The notes under the pieces are model-generated. The model made no database searches, was not told the origin of the DNA, and saw only the letters and a list, made by a program, of their open reading frames with translations. Positions 55,242 to 63,750 of a stretch of DNA of 64,000 nucleotides are shown here, piece by piece. Made by a program: the position numbers and the translations under genes. Position 1 is the first letter of the stretch. The number at the start of each line of letters is the position of its first letter. Origin of the DNA: Streptomyces sp. VRA16 Mangrove soil (GTDB lineage: Bacteria > Actinomycetota > Actinomycetes > Streptomycetales > Streptomycetaceae); assembly GCF_017377775.1 (NCBI RefSeq), contig NZ_JAFVLN010000004.1:434001-498000 (forward strand), given 5' to 3'.

Positions 55242-56045
55242 TCAGGAGCTGACCTCGGGCGCGGGGCGACCGGCGAGCCACGCGCGGTAGCTGGTCCGCG
55301 CGATGAAGGCGCCGGTGCGCGGAAGAAGGTCCGCGGCGCGCGGGCGGGCCCCGAAGAAGAGGCTGTGGAGGTGTGTGCGCACGGGGCGGTAGGCCGCGTC
55401 GGTCGCGAGCGCGATCCGCACGAAGCGGTCGAGAGCGAACTCTTCGGGGCCGGCGATCTCGCGCACCGTGCCCAGCGGCCGGGACACCGCGAGGTGCGCG
55501 AGGAACATCGCCACGTCGGTCAAGGACACCGGTTGCACCCGCAGCGGCGGCACGCGGACGATGCCGTCCTCGGTGGCCGTGTCGGCGATCCCTTCGGCGG
55601 CCTCGAACAGCTGCGTGGTGCGGAGAATGGAGTAGGCGGTGCCCGAGCGCTCGATCATGGTTTCCCGGTTCCGCAGCGCCCGGAAGGTGCCGTCACCGCT
55701 CACCCGGTCCACGCCGACTGCGGAGAGGCACACGTGGTGTCGCACCCCGGCGGCGACAGCGGCGTCCAGGAGTCTGCCGGTGGAGGAGAGCCACGGGCCG
55801 AGGGGATCCGCCCCGTCCTCGGGAGGGTCCTTGCGGGCGGGGAACGTGCCGGTGGCCGGGGACGGTTGGTGAAGGAGATCGACGACCACCGCGCAACCGC
55901 GCAGGGCGTCGGTGACCTCCTGCGGTGGCAGCGCGTCGAGGCCTTCGGGCGCCGAGACCACGGCCACCTCGTGCCCGTGGTCGCGGACCCACAGAGCTGT
56001 CTCGACGCCCATGAGTGAGCCGTCGTCGAACACCACGACCTTCAT
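55242..56045 (-). CDS. NmrA/atypical SDR protein with altered cofactor motif
   Basis: 267 residues resembling atypical SDRs: MKVVVFDDGSLMGVETALWVRDHGHEVAVVS, VVVDLLHQPSPATGTF, LLDAAVAAGVRHHVCLSAVGVDRV, RNRETMIERSGTAYSILRTTQLFE and VQPVSLTDVAMFLAHLAV. The glycine-rich GxxGxxG is replaced by FDDGSLMG, so NAD(P) binding may be weak or altered. First gene of its operon, 84 bases downstream of a TGTCACA-N16-GGTC site. ECF41 neighbourhoods are known to include such epimerase-like proteins. Confidence 0.8.
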   Translation of the reverse strand: MKVVVFDDGSLMGVETALWVRDHGHEVAVVSAPEGLDALPPQEVTDALRGCAVVVDLLHQPSPATGTFPARKDPPEDGADPLGPWLSSTGRLLDAAVAAGVRHHVCLSAVGVDRVSGDGTFRALRNRETMIERSGTAYSILRTTQLFEAAEGIADTATEDGIVRVPPLRVQPVSLTDVAMFLAHLAVSRPLGTVREIAGPEEFALDRFVRIALATDAAYRPVRTHLHSLFFGARPRAADLLPRTGAFIARTSYRAWLAGRPAPEVSS

Positions 56046-56128
56046 GCAGCACCCCTCCTCTTGCGGCCGGCCTCGCGGTGTTCACGGGCCGTGCCGGTGC
56101 GCGAACGCCCCAATCGGCTGAGGGGTTT

Positions 56129-56155
56129 GACCGGGCCGACGCCCGATGTGTGACA
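56129..56155 (-). promoter_or_regulatory. ECF41-like promoter candidate for the NmrA-DyP-MFS operon
   Basis: Minus strand TGTCACA, 16 bases, GGTC, 84 bases upstream of the first ATG. Confidence 0.6.
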
Positions 56156-56394
56156 TCGGAGCGTGAACACCTTGTTCCGGGCCGCCTTGAGGTCGGGGGA
56201 CAGTGTGATAGAACATGTCATTCCCACGTCTCCCCGGTCGCCACGACGGCGGCCTTCCTGCTACGCATCCGGTGTCCGGTTCCTTCTGGCGTGATGGGGT
56301 GCGGGCGCTCGGGCAGCAGCGCTCCTGGCGGTCGATGACGGACCGGGAACGCCGAACGCAACGATAACGGACACAGTGTGGAGGGAAGCGCAAG

Positions 56395-57174
56395 GTGAGA
56401 GAGATGTTGTCAAGGGCGCAGCCCGCTCGAATGGCCCCGGTGTTCGCCAACTTCCGTCAGTACCTGCTCGGCTGGGAGACCGGCGGCCGGCCGGGACATG
56501 GTGTCGACCGGTTCCGCAGCGGACTTGCCGCGCCGCAGTTCAACGGCGTGGTGCGGCTCGTCCAGCCGTCCGAGGCCGGGGCGGCGGTGGCGGTGGCCCG
56601 CCGGGAACTGGCAGGAGTGCCCTGGTGGTGGTGGGTCGGTCCGGACAGCCCGGCGGACACGGCCGGCCTCCTGCGGCGCCACGGCGGACGGGAGGTCGCG
56701 AGCCTTCCGGTGATGGTCCGTTCGCTCGCCCGACCGGCCGGGCCGCCGTCGGCGCACCCTGGGCTGCGGGTGGAAGAGGTCCGGGACGCACGACGGCTGG
56801 CGGAACTGGTCTCCACTTACCGGACGTCGATGGGCATCGGGTCCGCGCTGCAGGACGCGATGGTGCACATCGAGTCGCGGCGCGCGGACAACGGGGACAT
56901 CGTCCGGCTGGCCGCCCTGCGGGAGGGCAGGGTGGTCGGGACCACCACGGTGATCGCCGCCCACGGCGTCGCCGGGATCTTCCTCGTGCACGTCGCCGAG
57001 GAGCACCGGAGGCAGGGGGTCGGTGTCGCGTTGACGGCCGCCGCGCTCCGGGTCGGGCGGGAGCGCGGCATGGATGTGGCGGCGCTGGTGGCCAGTCCCG
57101 CAGGTGAGGCGCTGTACCGGCGGTTCGACTTCACGCCGGTGTGGGGCTATCGCCTGTTCGACTTCCCCGCCTGA
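56395..57174 (+). CDS. GNAT N-acetyltransferase
   Basis: 259 residues with the GNAT core in the C-terminal half: VGTTTVIAAHGVAGIFLVHVAEEHRRQGVGVALT (acetyl-CoA loop RRQGVGVA), RERGMDVAALVASPAGEALYRRFDFTPVWGYRLF. The N-terminal half (SRAQPARMAPVFANFRQYLLGWETG, PWWWWVGPDSPADTAGLLRRHGG) looks like a degenerate GNAT fold, so the whole is a tandem-GNAT arrangement. Substrate unknown. The GTG at 56395 lies just downstream of GCGCAAGG. Confidence 0.85.
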   Translation: MREMLSRAQPARMAPVFANFRQYLLGWETGGRPGHGVDRFRSGLAAPQFNGVVRLVQPSEAGAAVAVARRELAGVPWWWWVGPDSPADTAGLLRRHGGREVASLPVMVRSLARPAGPPSAHPGLRVEEVRDARRLAELVSTYRTSMGIGSALQDAMVHIESRRADNGDIVRLAALREGRVVGTTTVIAAHGVAGIFLVHVAEEHRRQGVGVALTAAALRVGRERGMDVAALVASPAGEALYRRFDFTPVWGYRLFDFPA

Positions 57175-57197
57175 GGCACCCTCAGCACACGGCGGTG

Positions 57198-57965
57198 TCA
57201 GACGAGTTCGAGTCCGCCGTCGACGGTGATCACCTGGCCGGTCGCGTGCCGCCCGGCGGGATCGGCCATCCGCAGCACCCAGTGGGCGATCTCGTCGGCG
57301 CTCGCGATGTGGTGGGTGGGGATGCGCTCGCGTTCGTAGGCGTACATGTCGTTGGCGGCCTCGGGTGTGAGACCGGCGTGCAGCATGACGTCGGTGCGGG
57401 TGGGGCCGGGGGCGACGGAGTTGACGCGGACCCCCTCCCCCGCCAGTTCCAGCGCCCAGCTGCGCGTCAGTTGTTCGACGGCGGCCTTGGTGGCCGCGTA
57501 GTGGGCACCTCCCGGCATGGGCCGGTGCCCGTAGGTGCTGGAAAGGTTGACGATCGTGCCGGAGGTCTCGCGCAGATGCGGCAGGGCCGCATGGGCGAGC
57601 AGGCTGGGTGCGACGACGTTCAGGGCGAGCAGGTCGGTGATCGTGCGCTCGTCGGTGTCGGCCAGCGGCATCACCGCTGTGGCGCCTGCGTTGTTGACCA
57701 GGTGGTCGAGGCGCCCCCAGCGCTCCACGGCGGTCCTGATCACTTCGGCGGGTGCGCCCGCGCGGCAGATGTCGAGCGCCAGGACCTCGATGCCGGGGTG
57801 CAGCGCCGCGGTCTGCTTCAGCGGTTCTTCGCGCCGCCCCACCCCGAGGACGTGGGCGCCGGCCGCGGCGAAGGCGACGGCGGTGGCCCGGCCGATGCCG
57901 GTGCCGGCTCCGGTCACGACGGCCACGTGGCCCGCGAAGGTCTGGTCGGGAGATTCTGCGGACAT
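57198..57965 (-). CDS. SDR oxidoreductase (FabG-like)
   Basis: 255 residues: TGAGTGIGRATA cofactor motif, NNAG, catalytic Ser (NLSSTYGH), YAATK, PGPTRTDVM and the C-terminal GQVITVDGGLELV typical of FabG-like enzymes. Start 57965 has AAGGA upstream; an in-frame upstream start at 57998 is possible. An ACACAC-N6-GTGTGT repeat lies about 30 bases upstream. It contains TGTCACA at 58041-58047 without a proper -10 element. Confidence 0.88.
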   Translation of the reverse strand: MSAESPDQTFAGHVAVVTGAGTGIGRATAVAFAAAGAHVLGVGRREEPLKQTAALHPGIEVLALDICRAGAPAEVIRTAVERWGRLDHLVNNAGATAVMPLADTDERTITDLLALNVVAPSLLAHAALPHLRETSGTIVNLSSTYGHRPMPGGAHYAATKAAVEQLTRSWALELAGEGVRVNSVAPGPTRTDVMLHAGLTPEAANDMYAYERERIPTHHIASADEIAHWVLRMADPAGRHATGQVITVDGGLELV

Positions 57966-57994
57966 CGCATGTTCCTTACTGTCTTCACTGGTAC

Positions 57995-58012
57995 ACACAC
58001 AGCATGGTGTGT
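57995..58012. promoter_or_regulatory. Inverted repeat upstream of the SDR gene
   Basis: ACACAC-AGCATG-GTGTGT, a perfect 6-bp inverted repeat with a 6-base spacer between the SDR start and its promoter region; operator-like. Further GTGTG/CACAC blocks surround it. Confidence 0.45.
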
Positions 58013-58069
58013 TTTCACACTGTCGTCAAACGTTGAACAGTGTGACATGTGTCGGCCCCGGCCGGCGGG

Positions 58070-58801
58070 TCACGCTGCCTGCGCGACGGGTCGGCAGGCG
58101 GGTCCCGACGTCGACGGCAGGCGGCGCACCTGGCCCTGGGAGGTGAGCAGCTCCAGCAGGGCGTCCAGGTCGCCGGTGCGGGCGGCCGTGCGGAACGCGG
58201 CGGCAAGACGCCGGTGCGACTCGGCAGGGACCGGGTGCTCCTTGCCGGACTCCAGGCGGGCCTGCGCCCGGTGGACCACCACCCGCGCGTTCGGGGCGCT
58301 GATGCGCAGCAGCGCCGCCAGTTCGGCGTAGGCGTAGCCGAAGCCCTTGCGCAGGACGTAGGCCGCCAGGCGGTCGGGGGTGAGGCGCGCCATGAGCAGG
58401 GCCAGGGCCCCCTCGACCGCCACGCTCTGCTCCACGCTGTGCTCGACGCTCGGCACGGGGTCCGAGGCGACCCGGTCGCCGAGGCTGGCCAGCTGGGGCT
58501 CGACCGGGACCTCGCGGCGGTGGCGTGCGGAGCGGACCACGTTGATGGCCAGCCGGGTCGTGGCGGTCACCAGGAACGCGGCCGGATTGTCGACGGCCGC
58601 ACGCTCGGTGAGCTGCCAGCGCAGCCACACCTCCTGGACCACGTCCTCGGCCCCCGTGACGTCGCCGAGGATGCGGTAGGCGATGCGGAAGAGCCGTGTC
58701 CGCTCGGCCAGGAAGGTGCCGAGGGCGGTGTCCATGTCGTCGTGGCCCGCGAGCCGGGCGGGCGCGGGGTCGGTCGTCTTCTGCAGGCTGGTCGCGGGCA
58801 T
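58070..58801 (-). CDS. ECF sigma factor, SigJ/ECF41-like
   Basis: 243 residues from ATG 58801 (PATSLQKTTDPAPARLAGH). Region 2 is TRLFRIAYRILGDVTGAEDVVQEVWLRWQ and NPAAFLVTATTRLAINVVRSARHRRE; region 4 is MARLTPDRLAAYVLRKGFGYAYAELAALLRISAPNARVVVHRAQARLE. The C-terminal piece (RRLAAAFRTAARTGDLDALLELLTS) begins like the SnoaL extension of ECF41 factors but stops after ~30 residues, so the regulatory domain is short. It is the better candidate in the window for the factor that reads the TGTCACA-N16-GGTC sites. The upstream frame is open in GC-rich repeats, so the start is uncertain. Confidence 0.82.
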   Translation of the reverse strand: MPATSLQKTTDPAPARLAGHDDMDTALGTFLAERTRLFRIAYRILGDVTGAEDVVQEVWLRWQLTERAAVDNPAAFLVTATTRLAINVVRSARHRREVPVEPQLASLGDRVASDPVPSVEHSVEQSVAVEGALALLMARLTPDRLAAYVLRKGFGYAYAELAALLRISAPNARVVVHRAQARLESGKEHPVPAESHRRLAAAFRTAARTGDLDALLELLTSQGQVRRLPSTSGPACRPVAQAA

Positions 58802-58887
58802 GGGGAACTCCTCGGGGTGGAAGGGGACGCCCGTCCAGGGCGTGGTTCCACCCTCGCCCCGGGACACCGCCCCCCGCGCCCCTGCTT

Positions 58888-58929
58888 CCCCGTGGTGGAG
58901 TCCGTGGGACCCCGTGGTGGGGTCCGTGG
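58888..58929. repeat. 20-bp direct repeat in GC-rich leader of the sigma gene
   Basis: CCCCGTGGTGGAGTCCGTGG at 58888-58907 is repeated with one change at 58910-58929. The surrounding 58860-58990 is extremely G-run rich and could form G-quadruplex-like structure in the leader. Confidence 0.75.
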
Positions 58930-59022
58930 CCCCCGGGGGTTGGGGGCCCATGGACCCGGGGGGGCTCCCCCGCGGGCCCCGCGACCCACCCATGGCCGAG
59001 CCCGTCGGGTCCGTGCCGGGCG

Positions 59023-61836
59023 TCAGGCGCTGCGCGCCGCGTCCTGGTCGTGGAGGTCGTCGGCCGGGGCGTCGCCCAGGGCGCCGGGCAGCGCGCGGCG
59101 TGAATTGATGCCGAGCTTCATGTACACCTTCCGCAGGTGCCACTCCACGGTGTGCGGGCTGATGAACAGCTCCGCGCCGATCTTGGCGTTCGTCATGCCG
59201 TCGGCGGCGAGCGCGGCCACCTGGAACTCCTGCGGCGTCAGGGTGCTGGCCGGCCGGTCCTCCCGCACGCTGACGTGCTCACCGGTGGCGAGCAGCTCGC
59301 GGCGGGCCCGCTCGGCGAAGGCGTGCGCGCGCATGCCGTCGAACATCTCGTGCGCCGTGCGCAGTTGCTCCCGGGCCGAGGAGCGGCGCTGGGCGCGGCG
59401 CAGCCACTCGCCGTACAGCAGATGGGTGCGCGCCACTTCGACGGCCACACCGCCGCGCCCGAACTCCTCGATCGCGGTCCGGTACAGCCCGTCGGCCTCC
59501 TCGCCATCGGCCAGCAGCGCCCGGCAGCGGGCGGCGGCGCCGTGCGCCCAACCGGACTCGGCGGCCCCGGTGAGCTGGACGAGCCGGGCCAGTGAGGCCC
59601 GGGCCTGGTCGGGTTCGCCGCAGCGGGTGGCGGCCTCGACGTGTTCCACCAGCGACAGGCCGGTGAAGTTGAATCCGTCGTGCTCGATGCCCTCGCGCGC
59701 TGCCTCCAGCGCCTCCTCGTAGCGGCCCAGGCCGTTGAAGAGCACCCCCTGGATGTAGCCGGTGGCTCCCAGCAGGGAGACCTCGCCGCTCTGTTCGGCC
59801 TGCTGTCGGGCCTCGTCGATGATGCCGGTGGCGACGTCCGCCTCGCCGCGCCACGCGGCCAGGACCAGGGTCGCGTACTGATGCGGGGCGTGGCCCGTGG
59901 CGGCGGCGAGCGCGTCGGCCTCGTCGATCATCCGGTCGGCCTCGGGGAAGTTGCCGTAGTGGATGTGCACGCCGCCGGCGTAGATGAGGGCCGGCGGCAG
60001 GGCGCCGAGCGCTCCGATGTCGCGGGCCAGTCGCACGGCCCGGCCGGACAGGGCGTCCCAGGCGTGCAGGTCCCAGGCGTAATGGATGAACGCCTCCAGG
60101 GCGACCGGGAGCAGCAGCAGCCAGCGCATGACCGCCTCCCGGGTGTCGAGCTCCTCGTGCACCAGCAGGTCGAGAGCGCCCCGTAGCGCCGGGACGCCGC
60201 TGTCGGGGTCGTCCGCGAGCAGCGCGGCGACCCCGTCCAGGAGGCGGTCGGCGGCCTCCGAACCGGAAGGGGGAGCCCCCGAGTTGCGGGCGGCGATCGC
60301 CGCCGCGCGGGCACCGGTCGGGCCGTGGACGCGGCCCGCGAAGATGGTCGCGCTGATCGCTTCCAAGTACGTCTCGCGCGCCATCGGCGACGCGGCGGCG
60401 GTGAACTGCGCGGCAGCTTCGAGCAGCAGCGGGGCCGCCTCGTCGCTGCGGCTGCGCGCGAACAGGATGCGGGCCCGCAGGCGCGCGAGGCGGGCCCGGT
60501 CCAGGGTGCTCAGGGGACACAGTTCGGCCACCGTCGCCAGTTCGGTGGCGCGGTCGGGCGCCGCCGCTGAGAAGTGCGCCTCGGCGGCCGCGAGGGCCCG
60601 GCGGCCGCGCGCCCACGCGTCAGGTGTCGCCTCGGCCGCACGCTCCAGCAGCACCGCCTCGGCCGCAATGCCGCCGCGTTGACGCGCGCGGTCGGCGGAC
60701 TGTTCGAGCCCGGCGGCGACGTCCTCGTCCGGCCCGTCGGTGGCCTGGGCGGCGTGCCAGGCGCGCCGGTCGGGGTCGAGAACCGGGTCCGTGACGTCGG
60801 CCAGCGCCCGGTGCACCGTCCGGCGTTCCTCGGGAGTGGCCCCCTGGTACACGGCGGAACGGACCAGCGGGTGCCGGAACCTGACGGACTCGCCGAACTC
60901 GATCAGTCCGGCCGCCTTGGCGGGTGCCGCGTAGGGCACGATCTCGAGTCGGGCGGCCGCTCGCACCAGCAGGCGCGCGTCGCCGACCGGTTCGGCCGCG
61001 GCGATCAGCAGCAGGGTGCGGGTCGCCTCCGGCAGGGAGGCGATGCGGCCCGCGAAGTCGCGTTCGACGCGGCCGGCGACCGGTCCGTAGGCGCCCGGCC
61101 GGATGGACGAGTCGAGACCGTAGGCCAGCTCGGCGGCGCTGCGTCCGCGGGAGAACTCCAGCAGCGCCAGCGGGTTGCCGTCCATCTCCGTCACGAACCG
61201 GTCCCGGACCCGCTTCTCGAGCCGGCCGCCGACGACGGATTCCAGGAGCCGGCCGGCCGCGGCGGTGTCCAGTCCCTGGAGGCGCAGGGTCGGCAGTCCG
61301 CTGAGGGCGGCTCCGCCCTCGGGGTCCCGTACCGCGAAGGCCATGGCGACCGGCTCGGCGAGCAGGCGGCGCGCCACGAACTCCAGTGTCTGCAGGGACA
61401 CTTGGTCCAGCCACTGGGCGTCGTCGACCAGGACGAGCACCGGCCGGGTCTCGGAGGCCCGGGTGAGCAGGGTCAGCACGGCCAGGCCGACCAGGAAGCG
61501 GTCGGGGGGATCTCCGGCGGCCATGCCGAACGCCACCCGCAGGGCGTCGCGCTGGGGTTCGGGCAGTTCGTCGAGTTCGCCGAGGAAGGGGGTGCACACC
61601 TGGTGCAGGCTGGCGTAGGGCAGCTCCATGTCCGCCTCGATGCCGTGCGCCCAGGTCACCTTCACCCGCGACGCCTGCGCGGCCACGTACTCCAGGAGCA
61701 CCGACTTGCCGATGCCGGCCTCGCCGCGGACCACCAGGACGCCCGATTCGCCGTCGCTCAGCCCGGACAGCAGGTCGTCGAGTGCCGCGCACTCGTGTTG
61801 CCGGCCGACCAGATCGGGAAGCGGACTGGCGATCAT
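59023..61836 (-). CDS. Large ATP-binding LuxR (LAL) regulator
   Basis: 937 residues. N-terminal ATPase: DLVGRQHECAALDDLL, Walker A VVRGEAGIGKSVLLEYV, Walker B RPVLVLVDDAQWLD. A long helical TPR-like middle follows. C-terminal LuxR HTH: TLTPQEFQVAALAADGMTNAKIGAELFISPHTVEWHLRKVYMKLGI. It is divergent from the FAD oxidoreductase gene and may control it. The same family as the gene at 41287 and the relic at 15400. Confidence 0.9.
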   Translation of the reverse strand: MIASPLPDLVGRQHECAALDDLLSGLSDGESGVLVVRGEAGIGKSVLLEYVAAQASRVKVTWAHGIEADMELPYASLHQVCTPFLGELDELPEPQRDALRVAFGMAAGDPPDRFLVGLAVLTLLTRASETRPVLVLVDDAQWLDQVSLQTLEFVARRLLAEPVAMAFAVRDPEGGAALSGLPTLRLQGLDTAAAGRLLESVVGGRLEKRVRDRFVTEMDGNPLALLEFSRGRSAAELAYGLDSSIRPGAYGPVAGRVERDFAGRIASLPEATRTLLLIAAAEPVGDARLLVRAAARLEIVPYAAPAKAAGLIEFGESVRFRHPLVRSAVYQGATPEERRTVHRALADVTDPVLDPDRRAWHAAQATDGPDEDVAAGLEQSADRARQRGGIAAEAVLLERAAEATPDAWARGRRALAAAEAHFSAAAPDRATELATVAELCPLSTLDRARLARLRARILFARSRSDEAAPLLLEAAAQFTAAASPMARETYLEAISATIFAGRVHGPTGARAAAIAARNSGAPPSGSEAADRLLDGVAALLADDPDSGVPALRGALDLLVHEELDTREAVMRWLLLLPVALEAFIHYAWDLHAWDALSGRAVRLARDIGALGALPPALIYAGGVHIHYGNFPEADRMIDEADALAAATGHAPHQYATLVLAAWRGEADVATGIIDEARQQAEQSGEVSLLGATGYIQGVLFNGLGRYEEALEAAREGIEHDGFNFTGLSLVEHVEAATRCGEPDQARASLARLVQLTGAAESGWAHGAAARCRALLADGEEADGLYRTAIEEFGRGGVAVEVARTHLLYGEWLRRAQRRSSAREQLRTAHEMFDGMRAHAFAERARRELLATGEHVSVREDRPASTLTPQEFQVAALAADGMTNAKIGAELFISPHTVEWHLRKVYMKLGINSRRALPGALGDAPADDLHDQDAARSA

Positions 61837-61978
61837 GCGACGCGGCTCCTCGGGACATCTGGGGATAAAAGGGACCCCACATCATGGTCGGAACAAGCCT
61901 TGAAACGATACCTGGAACGGTGCACCCCCGTGTGCCCGTCGCCTGTGACGGTCTCCACGTCGATAAGCCTCCGGCAGT

Positions 61979-62005
61979 TGTCACAAAAGAGCCCGCTGTC
62001 CGGTC
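61979..62005 (+). promoter_or_regulatory. ECF41-like promoter candidate for the FAD oxidoreductase
   Basis: TGTCACA, 16 bases, GGTC, 42 bases upstream of the ATG at 62047. Confidence 0.6.
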
Positions 62006-62046
62006 GACCAGTGCCGATGTTCACACCCGTCGCAGGAGGTCCCCCC

Positions 62047-63729
62047 ATGTCGTCGCTCGGTCACCAGCTCGCCACATCCGTTCTCGTGGTGGGAGCCGGC
62101 GGGTCAGGCCTCCGTGCCGCCATCGAGGTCGCGGAGGCCGGAGTCTCAGTCATCGCCGTGGCCAAGAACACGGTCGAGAACACGCCCGCGCCCCTCGGGT
62201 CCGCGGCCCCCCTGTGGCCCACGGCCGGCTCCACGCCCGACGACGCCTGGCAGCGGCATGCGGCCGAAACGCTGCGTGAGGGGCGCCTGTTGGCCGACCC
62301 CCGCACCGCCCGGGCCGTCGCCCGCTACGCGGAGCAGAGCAGCCAGGACATGGGACGCCACGGCCCGCGCCCCGAGCACCGCGGGCAGGTCCGGCGCCGG
62401 TCCGGCCACGCGCACGACAGCACGGCGTGCGCCGGCGAGCAGGCCGGACCGGGGGTGCACCGGGCGCTGCAGATCCGCGCGGCGGAGCTCGGCATCCCCG
62501 TCCTCACCGGCGTGTACGTCACCCGGCTGCTGGTCGACGACGGAACGGTCTTCGGCGCCTACGGATTCGACCTCGTCGACGGTTCGCGCTACCTGATGCA
62601 CGCCGATGCCGTGATCCTCGCGACCGGAGGACACACCCGCATCTGGCGGCGCACGTCCTCGCGCCGCGACGAGAGCGGCGGCGACGCCTTGCGTCTCGCC
62701 ACCGAGGCCGGCGCCCGGCTGCGCGACCCCGAGCTGGTGCAGTTCCATCCCCTCGGGCTGGTCGGGCCGGAGCACGCGGCCGGCCTGCTCCTCGACGAGG
62801 CGGCCCGCGGCGAGGGCGGCGTGCTGCTCAACAACCTCGGCGAACGGTTCATGACGCGCTACGAACCCGAGCACCTGGAGCGCTGCAGCCAGGACCGGGT
62901 CGCGGCGGCCGCCTGCACGGAGATCAGGGCGGGGCGCGGCACCCAGTCGGGCGGGGTGTGGCTCGACCTGTCCCATCTCCCGCGCGAGACCGTCCTGACG
63001 CGACTGTCCGAGGTGCACCAGACCCTGCTGGACGTGCAGACGCTCGACATCACCCGTGACCCGGTCGAGGTCACGCCGACGGCCCAGTACTCCCTGGGCG
63101 GTGTCCGGGTGCGGCCCGAGGACCACAGCACCGAGGTCACCGGGCTCTACGTGATCGGGGAGGCGGCCGGCGCACCGCACGAAGCGAGGCGGCTGCAGGA
63201 GAACGCGCTGCTCGAACTCCTCGTCCACGGCCGGATCGCGGGCCGGGCGGCGGCGGAGTACTCGGCCCGGCTCACCGTGCAACAGCGCTCCCCCGCGGCG
63301 GTGCGCGCCGCGGAGACGGACATGACCCGCCTGCTGGCGGCCGACGGCGACCAGAACGTCCGCGCCCTGCTGCGCTCGGTGCGGCATGTGATGGCCGAGC
63401 ACGCGGGCGTCGTGCGCGACGAGGCCGGGATCGCCGCCGGGCTCGACGGACTCGGCGAGATCGAGGCCCGCACGGCGCACGCCGGGATCCACATCGACAT
63501 CGGCGGTCTGCAGGACCTCGCGTACGCCTACGACCTCCGGTCGGCGCTGCTCGCGGCGCGCGCGACGCTGGAGTGCGCGCGGGAACGCCGGGAGACCCGC
63601 GGCGGTCACCACCGGTCCGACCACCCCGGTGCCGACCCCGGGCCGGCGGTCGCTCTGGTGTGGTCCCCGGCCGGCGGGGCACGGCGCGAGCCCGGGGCCG
63701 ATGCCGGGTCACCGCGGCAGCCCCGGTGA
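62047..63729 (+). CDS. FAD-dependent oxidoreductase, fumarate reductase/L-aspartate oxidase family
   Basis: 560 residues from ATG 62047 (AGGAGG nine bases upstream). FAD motif VLVVGAGGSGLRAAIEVAEAG, HAHDSTACAGEQAG, VILATGGH, DPELVQFHPLGL, YSLGGVRV and GLYVIGEAAG belong to the SDH/FrdA/NadB flavoprotein family. The central segment around residues 95-125 is short and basic. The family motif usually written G-NRLGGNSLLE is here APHEARRLQENALLE, so the active site is unusual and the substrate may not be succinate or aspartate. No iron-sulfur or membrane subunits follow. Confidence 0.82.
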   Translation: MSSLGHQLATSVLVVGAGGSGLRAAIEVAEAGVSVIAVAKNTVENTPAPLGSAAPLWPTAGSTPDDAWQRHAAETLREGRLLADPRTARAVARYAEQSSQDMGRHGPRPEHRGQVRRRSGHAHDSTACAGEQAGPGVHRALQIRAAELGIPVLTGVYVTRLLVDDGTVFGAYGFDLVDGSRYLMHADAVILATGGHTRIWRRTSSRRDESGGDALRLATEAGARLRDPELVQFHPLGLVGPEHAAGLLLDEAARGEGGVLLNNLGERFMTRYEPEHLERCSQDRVAAAACTEIRAGRGTQSGGVWLDLSHLPRETVLTRLSEVHQTLLDVQTLDITRDPVEVTPTAQYSLGGVRVRPEDHSTEVTGLYVIGEAAGAPHEARRLQENALLELLVHGRIAGRAAAEYSARLTVQQRSPAAVRAAETDMTRLLAADGDQNVRALLRSVRHVMAEHAGVVRDEAGIAAGLDGLGEIEARTAHAGIHIDIGGLQDLAYAYDLRSALLAARATLECARERRETRGGHHRSDHPGADPGPAVALVWSPAGGARREPGADAGSPRQPR

Positions 63730-63750
63730 CCCGGGGCCGGCGCGGCCGGC

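Noticed and set aside
58041..58047. TGTCACA (minus) upstream of the SDR gene
   Set aside because: The element at N16 is GACA, not xGTC, so it was not counted in the regulon.
58860..58990. Possible coding region in the G-run rich DNA
   Set aside because: Composition is repeat-like Pro/Gly and the sequence is repetitive; treated as leader DNA.
60574..63729. 1051-codon plus-strand frame
   Set aside because: Only the part from ATG 62047 is the FAD oxidoreductase. The upstream half is antisense to the LuxR gene and is low-complexity Arg/Gly.
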